Shown here: one piece after another, positions 16,071-24,364 of the stretch
Layout of the letters: every line of letters starts with the position of its first letter
Position numbering within the stretch: position 1 is the stretch's first letter
DNA from: Ruegeria arenilitoris
GTDB lineage: Bacteria; Pseudomonadota; Alphaproteobacteria; Rhodobacterales; Rhodobacteraceae
Reading direction: 5' to 3' (one strand)
Length of the DNA: 64,000 bases
NCBI RefSeq assembly: GCF_042675705.1
Contig: NZ_JBHTJJ010000012.1
Notes under the pieces: model-generated
Told to the model about the DNA's origin: nothing
Seen by the model: only the letters and a program-made list of their open reading frames with translations
Database searches by the model: none
Program-made: the position numbers and the translations under genes

Positions 16071-17336
16071 TCAGGTGGCGCGTTCCGCATCCTTCGGCTG
16101 CGGCGTGACCAGACGATAGCATGCGATTGCGGACCAGAAACTGCACAAGGTGAGGAAAGCGACGGCCAGTGCGACCTCGTTCATATGCGCAACCGCCGCC
16201 AACCCGGCCGACCCGACAATCGCCACAAGCCTGCAAATGCTTTTGATCGCGGCTGACGCCTTGACCCGCTGTTCCTTGGGCGCGGTGTCGATGAAATACA
16301 GCTTGCGCGCACTGCCGATGCCGGTTGTCGCGACGGTCGCCACGAACAGGGCGATCGCGTGCAGGTGAACGTCGTGGTCAAGATGCAAATAGTGAACCGC
16401 AACCAGAACGACGCCTGTCACCCCCACCATCAACGATCCGGCCACCATGACCGCCCGGTGTGATTTCATGTTCACGAGCTGCCACAAGGGCGCGGCGACC
16501 AGATAGCCGGTCGCCGACGAAATGATCAACGCCGTCAGCCCCTTGGCCGATCCATGATGCGCCTCGGCTGCGATCAATGCAAAGAACGGCACCGACAGAG
16601 AAACCCCGACCAGCGGCAGCCGCATGGTCAGATACCGCCGGAACCAGGCGAATTCGAACATGGCTCGAGCGTCCGACAGGAACTGCCCCGCCGCTCGGCG
16701 ACCGGTTTGAGCCTGGGGTTGCGACCGCGACAGTTCGGCCAGGGCAAGAATGGATAGTCCGGACAGCACAAAGAACCCGGCAGATACCGCGATCACGGTC
16801 GAGTGACGCGAGAATGGCGGGTTGTCCGAAGTCAGATGATGCAGCGTCAGTGTCAGCCCGATGGCCCCAAGCCCCCCTGCCCCCAGTTGAAGATAGCTCA
16901 TCCAGATCCGGGATTTCGAGCGAAGGTGATCCCCCCAAAGGTCAGTGAACATCAGCGCCTGGACCTCTTCGATCATTCCGATTGCAAAGAAGGCGAGGAC
17001 GAAAGCCGCTGCCACCATGGGCGAGCCCCCGATCGCCGCAACCACAATGGCTGCCAGAAGGCACGCACCAATCGCGACCTCGGTCAGGGCAATGGAGCGT
17101 TTCTTTTGCTGCTTCGCGGACACAGGGACCGCAAAGAACATGTCCGAAATCATGTTGCCTGCCTGACGCACGGAAACCAGCGCCCCGGCAAGAAACATGG
17201 GCATTTCCAACGAGACCGCCAGAAACGGCAATACGATCGAAGGGCTGCCCATCGTCCACGCGACCTGGGACAGCACGCTTTGGCTTGCCAGAACCGGCAA
17301 ATTTCGCCGCTCCAATTCCGTGGGTTTGCCTGTCAT
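16071..17336 (-). CDS. MFS-like permease of unknown substrate
   Basis: A 421-residue membrane protein with about 12 predicted helices (for example VSLEMPMFLAGALVSVRQAG, SIALTEVAIGACLLAAIVVAAIG, VIAVSAGFFVLSGLSILALAEL). It has a polar, positively charged central loop (ELSRSQPQAQTGRRA) like MFS proteins. The usual helix-2/3 motif is weak, so I cannot place it in a characterised subfamily. It is convergent with argP, 21 bases apart, and stands alone on its strand. It could be an MFS exporter; its substrate is unknown. Confidence 0.72.
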   Translation of the reverse strand: MTGKPTELERRNLPVLASQSVLSQVAWTMGSPSIVLPFLAVSLEMPMFLAGALVSVRQAGNMISDMFFAVPVSAKQQKKRSIALTEVAIGACLLAAIVVAAIGGSPMVAAAFVLAFFAIGMIEEVQALMFTDLWGDHLRSKSRIWMSYLQLGAGGLGAIGLTLTLHHLTSDNPPFSRHSTVIAVSAGFFVLSGLSILALAELSRSQPQAQTGRRAAGQFLSDARAMFEFAWFRRYLTMRLPLVGVSLSVPFFALIAAEAHHGSAKGLTALIISSATGYLVAAPLWQLVNMKSHRAVMVAGSLMVGVTGVVLVAVHYLHLDHDVHLHAIALFVATVATTGIGSARKLYFIDTAPKEQRVKASAAIKSICRLVAIVGSAGLAAVAHMNEVALAVAFLTLCSFWSAIACYRLVTPQPKDAERAT

Positions 17337-17455
17337 GTCCTGTCGTGCCGGCCCCGACCCGTCTGTCGCAAGGTCTCGGCCAGCTCCTTTCTGCGCGGTT
17401 CAACCCTAAGGGTATGCGCAGGACCCACATGCGCCAAGGACCAACTGCGACGCAG

Positions 17456-17487
17456 CCAAAAAATTAACCCGGCCGTGTTCGGCCGGG
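17456..17487 (-). terminator. intrinsic terminator after yebC
   Basis: Arms CCCGGCCG (17468-17475) and CGGCCGGG (17480-17487) with a four-base loop, followed on the minus strand by TTAATTTTTT. It lies 25 bases after the yebC stop. Confidence 0.85.
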
Positions 17488-17512
17488 CTCCTAATACAAC
17501 CGAGTGCGGCGC

Positions 17513-18253
17513 TTAGAGCTGCGCCATCACCTCATCGGTGGCCTCGAAATTGGTGGTCACGCGCTGAACGTCGTCATCGTCCTCAAGCGCTTCGACCAGC
17601 TTCATCAGGCGCTGCATGTCCTCAAGGCCCAATTCGGTGGTGGTCGTAGGTTTCCACACCAGCTTGGTGGACTCAGACTCGCCCAGAGCCGCCTCGAGCG
17701 CGCTGGACACTTCGTTCAGGTCGGTATCCGCACACCAGATGATATGACCATCTTCCGAGCTCTCCACATCCTCTGCCCCCGCCTCGATGGCCGCCTCGAA
17801 GATCGTGTCGGCATCGCCCGCCGATGCGGGATAGACCACTTCGCCCTTCCGGTCGAACATGAACCCGACCGAGCCGGTCTCGCCCAGATTTCCGCCATTC
17901 TTGGAAAATGTCGAACGCACGTTCGACGCAGTGCGGTTGCGGTTGTCGGTCATTGCCTCGACGATCACGGCCACACCGTTGGGACCATAGCCTTCGTACC
18001 GGATTTCTTCGTAATCCTCACCGTCGCCCGCCTGGGATTTTTTGATCGCGCGTTCGATCACGTCCTTCGGCACCGAGTTCGACTTGGCCTCTTTGACCGC
18101 CAGACGCAAGCGCGGGTTCTTGTCGGGATCGGGGTCGCCCATCTTGGCGGCCACGGTGATCTCTTTCGACAGCTTGGAAAACAGCTTGGACCGCGCGGCG
18201 TCCTGGCGCCCCTTGCGGTGCTGGATGTTGGCCCATTTTGAGTGGCCTGCCAT
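17513..18253 (-). CDS. yebC: YebC/PmpR family protein (TACO1-like)
   Basis: A 246-residue cytoplasmic protein. The start MAGHSKWANIQHRKGRQDA and the segments AKSNSVPKDVIERAIKK and YEGYGPNGVAVIVEAMTDN are invariant features of the YebC family. Members bind DNA as regulators in some bacteria, and YebC proteins and mitochondrial TACO1 are linked to translation of difficult proline-rich stretches. In Rhodobacterales the gene is often near ruvC, but not here. A strong terminator follows the gene and it is divergent from an SLC13 permease. Confidence 0.96.
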   Translation of the reverse strand: MAGHSKWANIQHRKGRQDAARSKLFSKLSKEITVAAKMGDPDPDKNPRLRLAVKEAKSNSVPKDVIERAIKKSQAGDGEDYEEIRYEGYGPNGVAVIVEAMTDNRNRTASNVRSTFSKNGGNLGETGSVGFMFDRKGEVVYPASAGDADTIFEAAIEAGAEDVESSEDGHIIWCADTDLNEVSSALEAALGESESTKLVWKPTTTTELGLEDMQRLMKLVEALEDDDDVQRVTTNFEATDEVMAQL

Positions 18254-18363
18254 GTTGCGTCCTCGTAATCGTGATTGGGTATTCGGCGCACATATAGACG
18301 TTTGCGGGGCAAAGGATCAAGACACCCGCTTGCTCGTGCAGTCAGCGCGTTTATGGTAGCCCA

Positions 18364-20136
18364 ATGACGACAGATCAGATCATTCTCTTTGCACTCTTTA
18401 TTACCGTATTCGGTCTGCTGCTGTGGGGTCGGTTCCGCTATGACCTTGTGGCGTTTGCCGCCTTGATGGTCGGCGTGATCCTGGGTGTTGTGCCGGTTGA
18501 CAAAGCCTTTGCCGGGTTCGGCCATCCGGCCACGATCATCGTGGCGCTGGTTCTTGTGGTCTCGGCCGGGCTGGTACGGTCGGGCGCGGTGTTCCTGATC
18601 ACGCGCACGCTGGTTGATGCCTCGCGGGGCCTCGGCGCGCATATCGCGCTGATGGGCGGGATCGGAGCCGTACTATCCGCCTTCATGAACAACGTGGCGG
18701 CGCTTGCGCTGCTGATGCCTGTCGACATTCAGACCGCGCGAAAGGCCGGACGTTCAGTTGGGCTGACGCTGATGCCGCTGAGCTTTGCCACCATTCTGGG
18801 CGGCATGGCCACCTTGATCGGCACACCGCCCAACATCATCATCGCGTCGATCCGGCAGGAAACCCTGGGCGAGCCGTTCCACATGTTCGATTTCGCCCCG
18901 GTTGGCGGGCTGGCGGCCATCGCAGGTCTGGCCTTCGTCGCCCTGATCGGCTGGCGGCTGATCCCCAACCGCGGCGAACAGACCGAGAGTTCGGAAACGT
19001 TGGCGGAATACATCGCCGAACTAACAATCCCGGCCGAGTCACCCAATATCGGCAAACGCGTGGCCGAGTTGGACGAGGTGGCCGAGAAATCCGACGTCGC
19101 CATCATCGGTCTGATCCGGGACGGCAAGCGCCGCTATGGCCGCGCGGCAAACGCGATCCTTCAGGAAGGCGACGCGCTGGTGCTGGAAGCCAGCCCCGAG
19201 GCGCTGGACGAGTTTCGCGCCGCGCTGAACCTAGATTTCTCGGACGCCCGCCGGCAAGAGCTGCTGACGGCTGCCGGCGACGGGTTGGAGGTGATCGAAG
19301 TCGTCGTGCCCGAAAGCGCCCGCATCAATGGCCGCACGGCACAGGGGCTGGGGCTGGCCTGGCGACAGAACACGATCCTGATGGGCATTTCCCGCCAGGG
19401 TCGGCGCATCACCCAACAGGTCCGCAAGACCGAAGTGCAGCCGGGCGACATCTTGCTGTTACTGTGCCCGCGCGACCGGGGCGCGGACGTGACCGAGTGG
19501 CTGGGCTGCCTGCCTCTGGCCCAGCGCGGCCTGAACGTGACCGCAAACGACAAAGCGTGGCTGGCCATCGGCCTGTTCGCTGCTGCCGTTCTGGCCGCCA
19601 GCATCGGGCTGATCTACCTGCCGATCGCGCTGGGGCTTGTGGTGATCGCCTATGTGCTGACAAAGATCATCCCGATCACCGAGATCTATAATCAGATCGA
19701 ATGGCCGGTCGTGGTTCTGCTGGGCTCGATGATCCCGCTGGGCAGCGCGCTGGAAAGCTCGGGCGGGGCGGAACTGATCGCGAATGCGCTGGTCCAACTG
19801 ACCGACGGCCTGCCAGCCTGGGCCATCCTGACGGTTCTGATGGTTGTGACCATGACGCTGTCGGACGTGCTGAACAACACCGCAACCGCCATCGTCGCCG
19901 CGCCGGTCGGCATCCAGATGGCGCGCACGCTCGAGGTTTCGCCCGATCCGTTCCTGATGACGGTGGCGGTGGCTGCCTCGGCGGCGTTCCTCACCCCGAT
20001 CGGGCACAAGAACAATACGCTGGTGCTGGGGCCTGGCGGCTATCGTTTTGGCGACTATTGGCGTATGGGCCTGCCCCTGGAAATTCTGATCGTGGCGGTT
20101 TCGGTGCCGGCGATCCTCGTGTTCTGGCCGCTGTGA
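18364..20136 (+). CDS. SLC13 family permease with two TrkA-C domains
   Basis: A 590-residue inner-membrane transporter. Residues 1-205 and 390-590 form the two halves of the SLC13/DASS fold (MNNVAALALLMPV, LNNTATAIVAAPVGIQMA and TPIGHKNNTLVLGPGGYRFGDYW signatures), with two soluble RCK_C/TrkA-C domains between (around 212-285 and 300-385). This layout is common in bacterial permeases for sulfate, di- or tricarboxylates or other anions; the substrate cannot be read from sequence. It is the first of four same-strand genes running to 23514. A second such protein of similar size is encoded at 24365-26143. Confidence 0.87.
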   Translation: MTTDQIILFALFITVFGLLLWGRFRYDLVAFAALMVGVILGVVPVDKAFAGFGHPATIIVALVLVVSAGLVRSGAVFLITRTLVDASRGLGAHIALMGGIGAVLSAFMNNVAALALLMPVDIQTARKAGRSVGLTLMPLSFATILGGMATLIGTPPNIIIASIRQETLGEPFHMFDFAPVGGLAAIAGLAFVALIGWRLIPNRGEQTESSETLAEYIAELTIPAESPNIGKRVAELDEVAEKSDVAIIGLIRDGKRRYGRAANAILQEGDALVLEASPEALDEFRAALNLDFSDARRQELLTAAGDGLEVIEVVVPESARINGRTAQGLGLAWRQNTILMGISRQGRRITQQVRKTEVQPGDILLLLCPRDRGADVTEWLGCLPLAQRGLNVTANDKAWLAIGLFAAAVLAASIGLIYLPIALGLVVIAYVLTKIIPITEIYNQIEWPVVVLLGSMIPLGSALESSGGAELIANALVQLTDGLPAWAILTVLMVVTMTLSDVLNNTATAIVAAPVGIQMARTLEVSPDPFLMTVAVAASAAFLTPIGHKNNTLVLGPGGYRFGDYWRMGLPLEILIVAVSVPAILVFWPL

Positions 20137-20176
20137 GGGCTTGCGTGACCGCCGAACCGCGCGCTAAGGGCAGCGC

Positions 20177-20911
20177 ATGAAACGCTTTCTGATCCTGCAG
20201 CTGCGCCCCGAGACCGATGCCTCGGACGCCGAATATGCCTCGATCCTGAACCGGTCCGAGCTGACGCCCGAGCGCACCCACCGCATCCGGCTGGATTGCG
20301 AGGCCCTGCCCAAGGCGCTGAATGTCACCGACTATGCCGGCGTGATCGTTGGCGGCGGACCGGGCTGCGTCAGCGATGACCCCGCCAGCAAATCGCAAAT
20401 GGATGCCCGGATCGAGGACGCGATCATGGGGCTGATGCCGCAGATCACGGCGCACGATCATCCTTTCATGGGCTGCTGCTATGGCCTGGGCATATTGGCT
20501 GCGCATCTGGGCGCGCCGGTCAGCAAGGACCGTTATGGCGAGCCGGTCGGCCCGTCGCGCTGCCACCTGACCGAGGATGGCGCCCGCGACCCGCTGACAG
20601 CCGGTCTCGAGCCCGAATTCGATGCCTTCGTCGGCCACAAAGAGGCGGTGCAGACCCTGCCCGAGGGCTGCGTACATCTGGTTGCGTCAGACCCCTGCCC
20701 GCTCCAGATGATCCGCTGGGGCCAGAATGTCTATGCAACGCAGTTCCATCCCGAAGCTGACGCCAAGGACTTTGAACAGCGCATCCACATCTACAAGAAC
20801 CACGGCTATTTCCGCCCCGAGGACGCCCAGCCGCTGATCGAACGCTGCCATGCCGCCGAGGTCACGCAGCCCGGCGAAATCCTGCGCCGTTTCGCCCAGC
20901 GCTACGGGTGA
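20177..20911 (+). CDS. class I glutamine amidotransferase-like protein
   Basis: A 244-residue cytoplasmic protein of the GATase1 family. The nucleophile elbow is FMGCCYGLGI with C101 in a GxCxG motif, and the His-Glu pair is in ATQFHPEAD. There is no fused synthetase domain and no synthetase partner nearby, as in the stand-alone GMP-synthase-like group, so it may act on gamma-glutamyl compounds instead of channeling ammonia; this is inference. It starts 40 bases after the SLC13 gene on the same strand. Confidence 0.88.
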   Translation: MKRFLILQLRPETDASDAEYASILNRSELTPERTHRIRLDCEALPKALNVTDYAGVIVGGGPGCVSDDPASKSQMDARIEDAIMGLMPQITAHDHPFMGCCYGLGILAAHLGAPVSKDRYGEPVGPSRCHLTEDGARDPLTAGLEPEFDAFVGHKEAVQTLPEGCVHLVASDPCPLQMIRWGQNVYATQFHPEADAKDFEQRIHIYKNHGYFRPEDAQPLIERCHAAEVTQPGEILRRFAQRYG

Positions 20912-20983
20912 CCCAACGGCGCGGTTGCCTGACCGGGGACCGCGCGCTTAGGTTGGACCGAAACGACTTTGGGAGGGGTTGTT

Positions 20984-21841
20984 TTGGATCTTCTGATAAA
21001 CGTGGGCCTGCCGGTTTCGCTGGCCATCATCATGCTGTCTTTGGGTATCGGGCTTGAGGCGGCGGATTTCCGGCGTGTGATCAGCCGGCGCTATCCATTT
21101 GCGATCGGCGCGGTCTGCCAGGTGGTTCTGCTGCCGGTCGCGGCCTTCATCACAGTCAAGATGTTCGCGCTGCCGCCGGCGATTGCGGTCGGGTTCATGC
21201 TGCTCAGCTTTTGCCCGGGCGGTGTCACCAGCAACATTCTGTCGAAACTGGCGAAGGCCGATGTGGCGCTGTCGGTCAGCCTGACGGCGGTGATCAGCCT
21301 GCTGTCGATCGTCACGGTACCACTTCTAGCGGCCTGGTCGATTGACCACTTCATGGGCGAGGACGCACCCGAGGTCTCGATCAGCGGTCTGGCGCTGGCG
21401 ATGTTCATGATCACCACGCTGCCCGTCGCCATCGGCGTTGGGCTGCGCCACTTTGCAACCGGTTTTGCCAACCGGATCGACGGCCCCCTTTCGAAACTGG
21501 CCACCATCCTGTTCGTGCTGATCGTGATCGCTGCTTTGGCTGGAAACTGGCAGCTTTTCGTCGACAATCTGGGCATCATGGGCGCCGGGCTGATCTCGCT
21601 GAACCTCGCGCTGCTGCTGATCGGATTGGGGCTGGCGCGGGCGGCGAAACTGTCGTGGAATGAGGCCAAGACCATCTCGATCGAAACCGGCATCCAGAAC
21701 TCGACCCTGGGCATCACGCTGGCGGCCCTGATCACCGGAACCGAAAGCGGTTTCAGCCCGCTGGCCCTGCCCTCGGCCGTCTACGGGATCACCATGTACG
21801 CCGTCGCGATCCCCTTCATCGCCTGGTACCGCAACCGCTGA
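20984..21841 (+). CDS. bile acid:sodium symporter family (BASS) transporter
   Basis: A 285-residue membrane protein with nine or ten helices in the BASS fold. Characteristic stretches are FMLLSFCPGGVTSNILSKLA, carrying the helix-break PGG and SN residues of the ligand site, and ETGIQNSTLGITLA, where E and Q bind sodium. Bacterial members transport diverse anions such as pantoate or organic acids, so bile acid is a family name and not a prediction. The start is the TTG at 20984, since GGAGG lies 7 bases before it; an in-frame TTG at 20969 would sit upstream of that site. The FAD dehydrogenase gene follows 11 bases later, so the pair is probably co-translated. Confidence 0.85.
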   Translation: MDLLINVGLPVSLAIIMLSLGIGLEAADFRRVISRRYPFAIGAVCQVVLLPVAAFITVKMFALPPAIAVGFMLLSFCPGGVTSNILSKLAKADVALSVSLTAVISLLSIVTVPLLAAWSIDHFMGEDAPEVSISGLALAMFMITTLPVAIGVGLRHFATGFANRIDGPLSKLATILFVLIVIAALAGNWQLFVDNLGIMGAGLISLNLALLLIGLGLARAAKLSWNEAKTISIETGIQNSTLGITLAALITGTESGFSPLALPSAVYGITMYAVAIPFIAWYRNR

Positions 21842-21852
21842 AAGGACAGAGC

Positions 21853-23514
21853 ATGACCGAAAACACTGCTGATGCGATCGTCGTGGGCGGCGGGCTGGCC
21901 GGGCTGGCCGCGGCGGCCGAGTTGGGTGACCGCGGCAAAAAGGTGATCGTGCTGGACCAGGAACCCGAGCATTTTCTGGGCGGTCAGGCATTCTGGAGCC
22001 TGGGCGGCCTGTTCATGGTCGACACGCCCGAGCAGCGCCGCATGGGTATCCGCGACAGCCGTGACCTGGCCCTGCGCGACTGGATGGGCAGCGCCCAGTT
22101 CGACCGGGACGAGGACGCCTGGCCCCGCAAATGGGCCGAGGCCTATGTCGAATTCGCCGCCGGCGAGATGCGCCCCTGGCTGCACCAGATGGGCCTGCGC
22201 TGGTTTCCCGTGGTCGGCTGGGCGGAACGCGGCGGGTCCTATGCCGACGGTCACGGCAACTCGGTCCCGCGGTTCCACATCACCTGGGGCACCGGTCCGG
22301 GCGTGCTGGAGCATTTCATCCGCCGGGTCCGCGACCATGTCAGCGCCGGCCTGATCCAGTTGAAGTTCCGCCATCAGGTCAGCCACATCATCATGCAGAA
22401 CGGCGAGGCCAAGGGCGTCTCGGGCGAGGTTCTGGCCGATGATACGGCCCAGCGCGGCGGCAAGACCAACCGCGACGAAGTGGGCGAGTTCGAGGTCTAT
22501 GCCCCGTCGGTCATCGTCACCTCGGGCGGGATCGGCGGCAATTTCGAGATGGTGCGGCAGAGCTGGCCTCGCGACCGCTTGGGCGAACCGCCCAAGGATA
22601 TGGTGGCGGGTGTGCCCTTCCATGTGGATGGTCGGATGATCGCGATCAGTGAAAAGGCCGGCGGTCACGTCATCAACGGCGACCGCATGTGGCACTACAC
22701 CGAAGGCGTGCGCAACTGGGACCCGATCTGGCCCGCGCATGGTATCCGCATCCTGCCCGGCCCCAGCTCGATGTGGTTCGATGCGCGCGGCAACCGGTTG
22801 CAGCCCCCCTGCCTGCCCGGGTTCGATACGCTGGGCACCCTCCGCGAGATCCTGAAAACCGGCTATGAATACAGCTGGTTCGTCCTGACCCAGAAGGTCA
22901 TCAAGAAGGAATTCGCGCTGTCCGGGTCTGAACAGAACCCCGATTTCACCTCGGGCAGTTGGAAGGAGGTCATCCGCCAGCGGGTCCTTTCGGGGTCGAA
23001 GGCCACCGGGCCGGTCGAAGCGTTCAAGGAAAAGGGCGAGGATTTCGTCGTCGCCAACACGCTGACCGAATTGGTGAACGGGATGAACCATCTGGGCGGC
23101 GGTCTGATCGACGAGGCACATCTGCGCGCCCAGATCGAGGCGCGGGATTCACAGGTGGACAATCCGTTCTCGAAGGATGCGCAGATGATGGCGATCCTGG
23201 CGGCGCGGAACTATCGCGGTGACAAGCTGATCCGCACCGCTAAGCCACACAAGTTCCTTGATCCGAAAAACGGCCCGCTGATCGCGGTCAAGCTGCATGT
23301 GCTGACCCGCAAGACGCTGGGCGGTTTGCAGACCAATCTGGACAGTCAGATGATCGGCGCCGATGGTCAGGTGGTGCCCGGCCTGTTCGCGGCCGGCGAA
23401 GTCGCGGGGTTCGGCGGCGGCGGCTACCACGGCTACAACGCGCTTGAGGGCACGTTCCTGGGCGGATGCATCTTTTCGGGCCGCAATGCCGGGCGGTCCA
23501 GGGCCGTCGCCTGA
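21853..23514 (+). CDS. FAD-binding dehydrogenase (KstD / fumarate-reductase-like flavoprotein)
   Basis: A 553-residue flavoprotein. The FAD-binding motif is GGGLAGLAAAAELGDRG (12-28), and the C-terminal FAD-contact block is EVAGFGGGGYHGYNALEGTF. This is the family named FAD-binding dehydrogenase, related to 3-ketosteroid delta-1-dehydrogenase and flavocytochrome c fumarate reductase. It probably removes or adds hydrogen across a C-C bond of an unsaturated acid or ring, but the substrate is unknown. It starts 11 bases after the BASS transporter, which suggests the transporter supplies its substrate. Confidence 0.85.
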   Translation: MTENTADAIVVGGGLAGLAAAAELGDRGKKVIVLDQEPEHFLGGQAFWSLGGLFMVDTPEQRRMGIRDSRDLALRDWMGSAQFDRDEDAWPRKWAEAYVEFAAGEMRPWLHQMGLRWFPVVGWAERGGSYADGHGNSVPRFHITWGTGPGVLEHFIRRVRDHVSAGLIQLKFRHQVSHIIMQNGEAKGVSGEVLADDTAQRGGKTNRDEVGEFEVYAPSVIVTSGGIGGNFEMVRQSWPRDRLGEPPKDMVAGVPFHVDGRMIAISEKAGGHVINGDRMWHYTEGVRNWDPIWPAHGIRILPGPSSMWFDARGNRLQPPCLPGFDTLGTLREILKTGYEYSWFVLTQKVIKKEFALSGSEQNPDFTSGSWKEVIRQRVLSGSKATGPVEAFKEKGEDFVVANTLTELVNGMNHLGGGLIDEAHLRAQIEARDSQVDNPFSKDAQMMAILAARNYRGDKLIRTAKPHKFLDPKNGPLIAVKLHVLTRKTLGGLQTNLDSQMIGADGQVVPGLFAAGEVAGFGGGGYHGYNALEGTFLGGCIFSGRNAGRSRAVA

Positions 23515-23520
23515 CGGCCC
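23501..23520 (+). terminator. terminator-like hairpin at the FAD dehydrogenase 3' end
   Basis: GGGCCGTC (23501-23508) and GACGGCCC (23513-23520) form a perfect hairpin with a GCCT loop that includes the stop codon. Only two T residues follow, so it may act by Rho-dependent or mRNA-protecting means. Confidence 0.4.
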
Positions 23521-23527
23521 TTGGGCG

Positions 23528-24265
23528 CTATTGGTCGCGGCGGAACTGCAGAACCGGTTCACCTGCCGCATCAAGAAGAACCAGAGTGTCCCCGCGCTGA
23601 ACAAAGCTTGCGACCTTTGGCAGAGCGGCAAGGAATTCCCGCTCAACCTCGTCCAGCGGCGGTGGGCAGGCCATAAGGGTGGCGGCCATGTTGTCGGGGA
23701 AGGACATCGACTTGCCCGATATCTCGGCCTGTCCGCTGAACCGGTTGCAACCGCCTGTTCCGCCAAAGGCTCCGCCTTCGGCAAAGGTAATCTGCGGGCG
23801 TTTCTCGGTGTCCAGCGCAACGCCATTCACCTCGGTTGCGACCCACTGCGTGTTCTCAAGCATCGCCGCGCCCCGTTCCTGAACCTTGACCATGACCAGA
23901 TCGACCGAGTTTCCGGCGTCGTTGGTCAGAACCGGGTAAGCGGTATCGGTGGTGAACAGCATCTTGCCGTCCTGATGCACCGAGGCCCGCACCACATAGC
24001 GGTGTCGATCCTGAATCAACGCGTCGTCATAAGTCAGCGCAAACTGGGCAGGCACGCCCGTCAAAGCATAGCGTTGCGCGGCCAGCGTGACGGCGGGCGC
24101 GTCGGCCAGTGAAACGTCTTGCAACTCGACGAACAGGGTTGCCCCGGGCGGAACCGCGATCCGTTCGCGATATGTGGCGGTGCCTTCAACGGTTCCCGCC
24201 TGCGCGGCGCCCCACACGGCTGCCCACAACGCGGTTCCTGCCAGCAGGCTTTTTGCGGTTTGCAT
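23528..24265 (-). CDS. exported YbaY-META fusion protein
   Basis: A 245-residue protein with a signal peptide (about residues 1-23, ending WGAAQA). Residues 24-125 are a YbaY-like beta-sandwich (GTVEGTATYRERIAVPPGAT, LFVELQDVSLADAPA), and 130-245 form a META domain related to HslJ (NTQWVATEVNG, FGGTGGCNRFSG, MAATLMACP). Both domains are known in envelope proteins linked to membrane or heat stress. No lipobox cysteine is visible, so the mature protein is probably periplasmic. It is convergent with the FAD dehydrogenase, 13 bases apart. Confidence 0.85.
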   Translation of the reverse strand: MQTAKSLLAGTALWAAVWGAAQAGTVEGTATYRERIAVPPGATLFVELQDVSLADAPAVTLAAQRYALTGVPAQFALTYDDALIQDRHRYVVRASVHQDGKMLFTTDTAYPVLTNDAGNSVDLVMVKVQERGAAMLENTQWVATEVNGVALDTEKRPQITFAEGGAFGGTGGCNRFSGQAEISGKSMSFPDNMAATLMACPPPLDEVEREFLAALPKVASFVQRGDTLVLLDAAGEPVLQFRRDQ

Positions 24266-24364
24266 TGTCCGATCCCTTTATCACCAGTTTCCAGCACAAA
24301 AGATTGGGACATCAGCGCGTTTTACAAGGTTTTTCAGTTCCAAGCGGCAAATTCGTGCCGGAGA

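Noticed and set aside
21781..23121. Minus-strand frame of 446 codons opposite the FAD dehydrogenase
   Set aside because: The plus-strand gene has clear FAD motifs; the reverse frame is a shadow.
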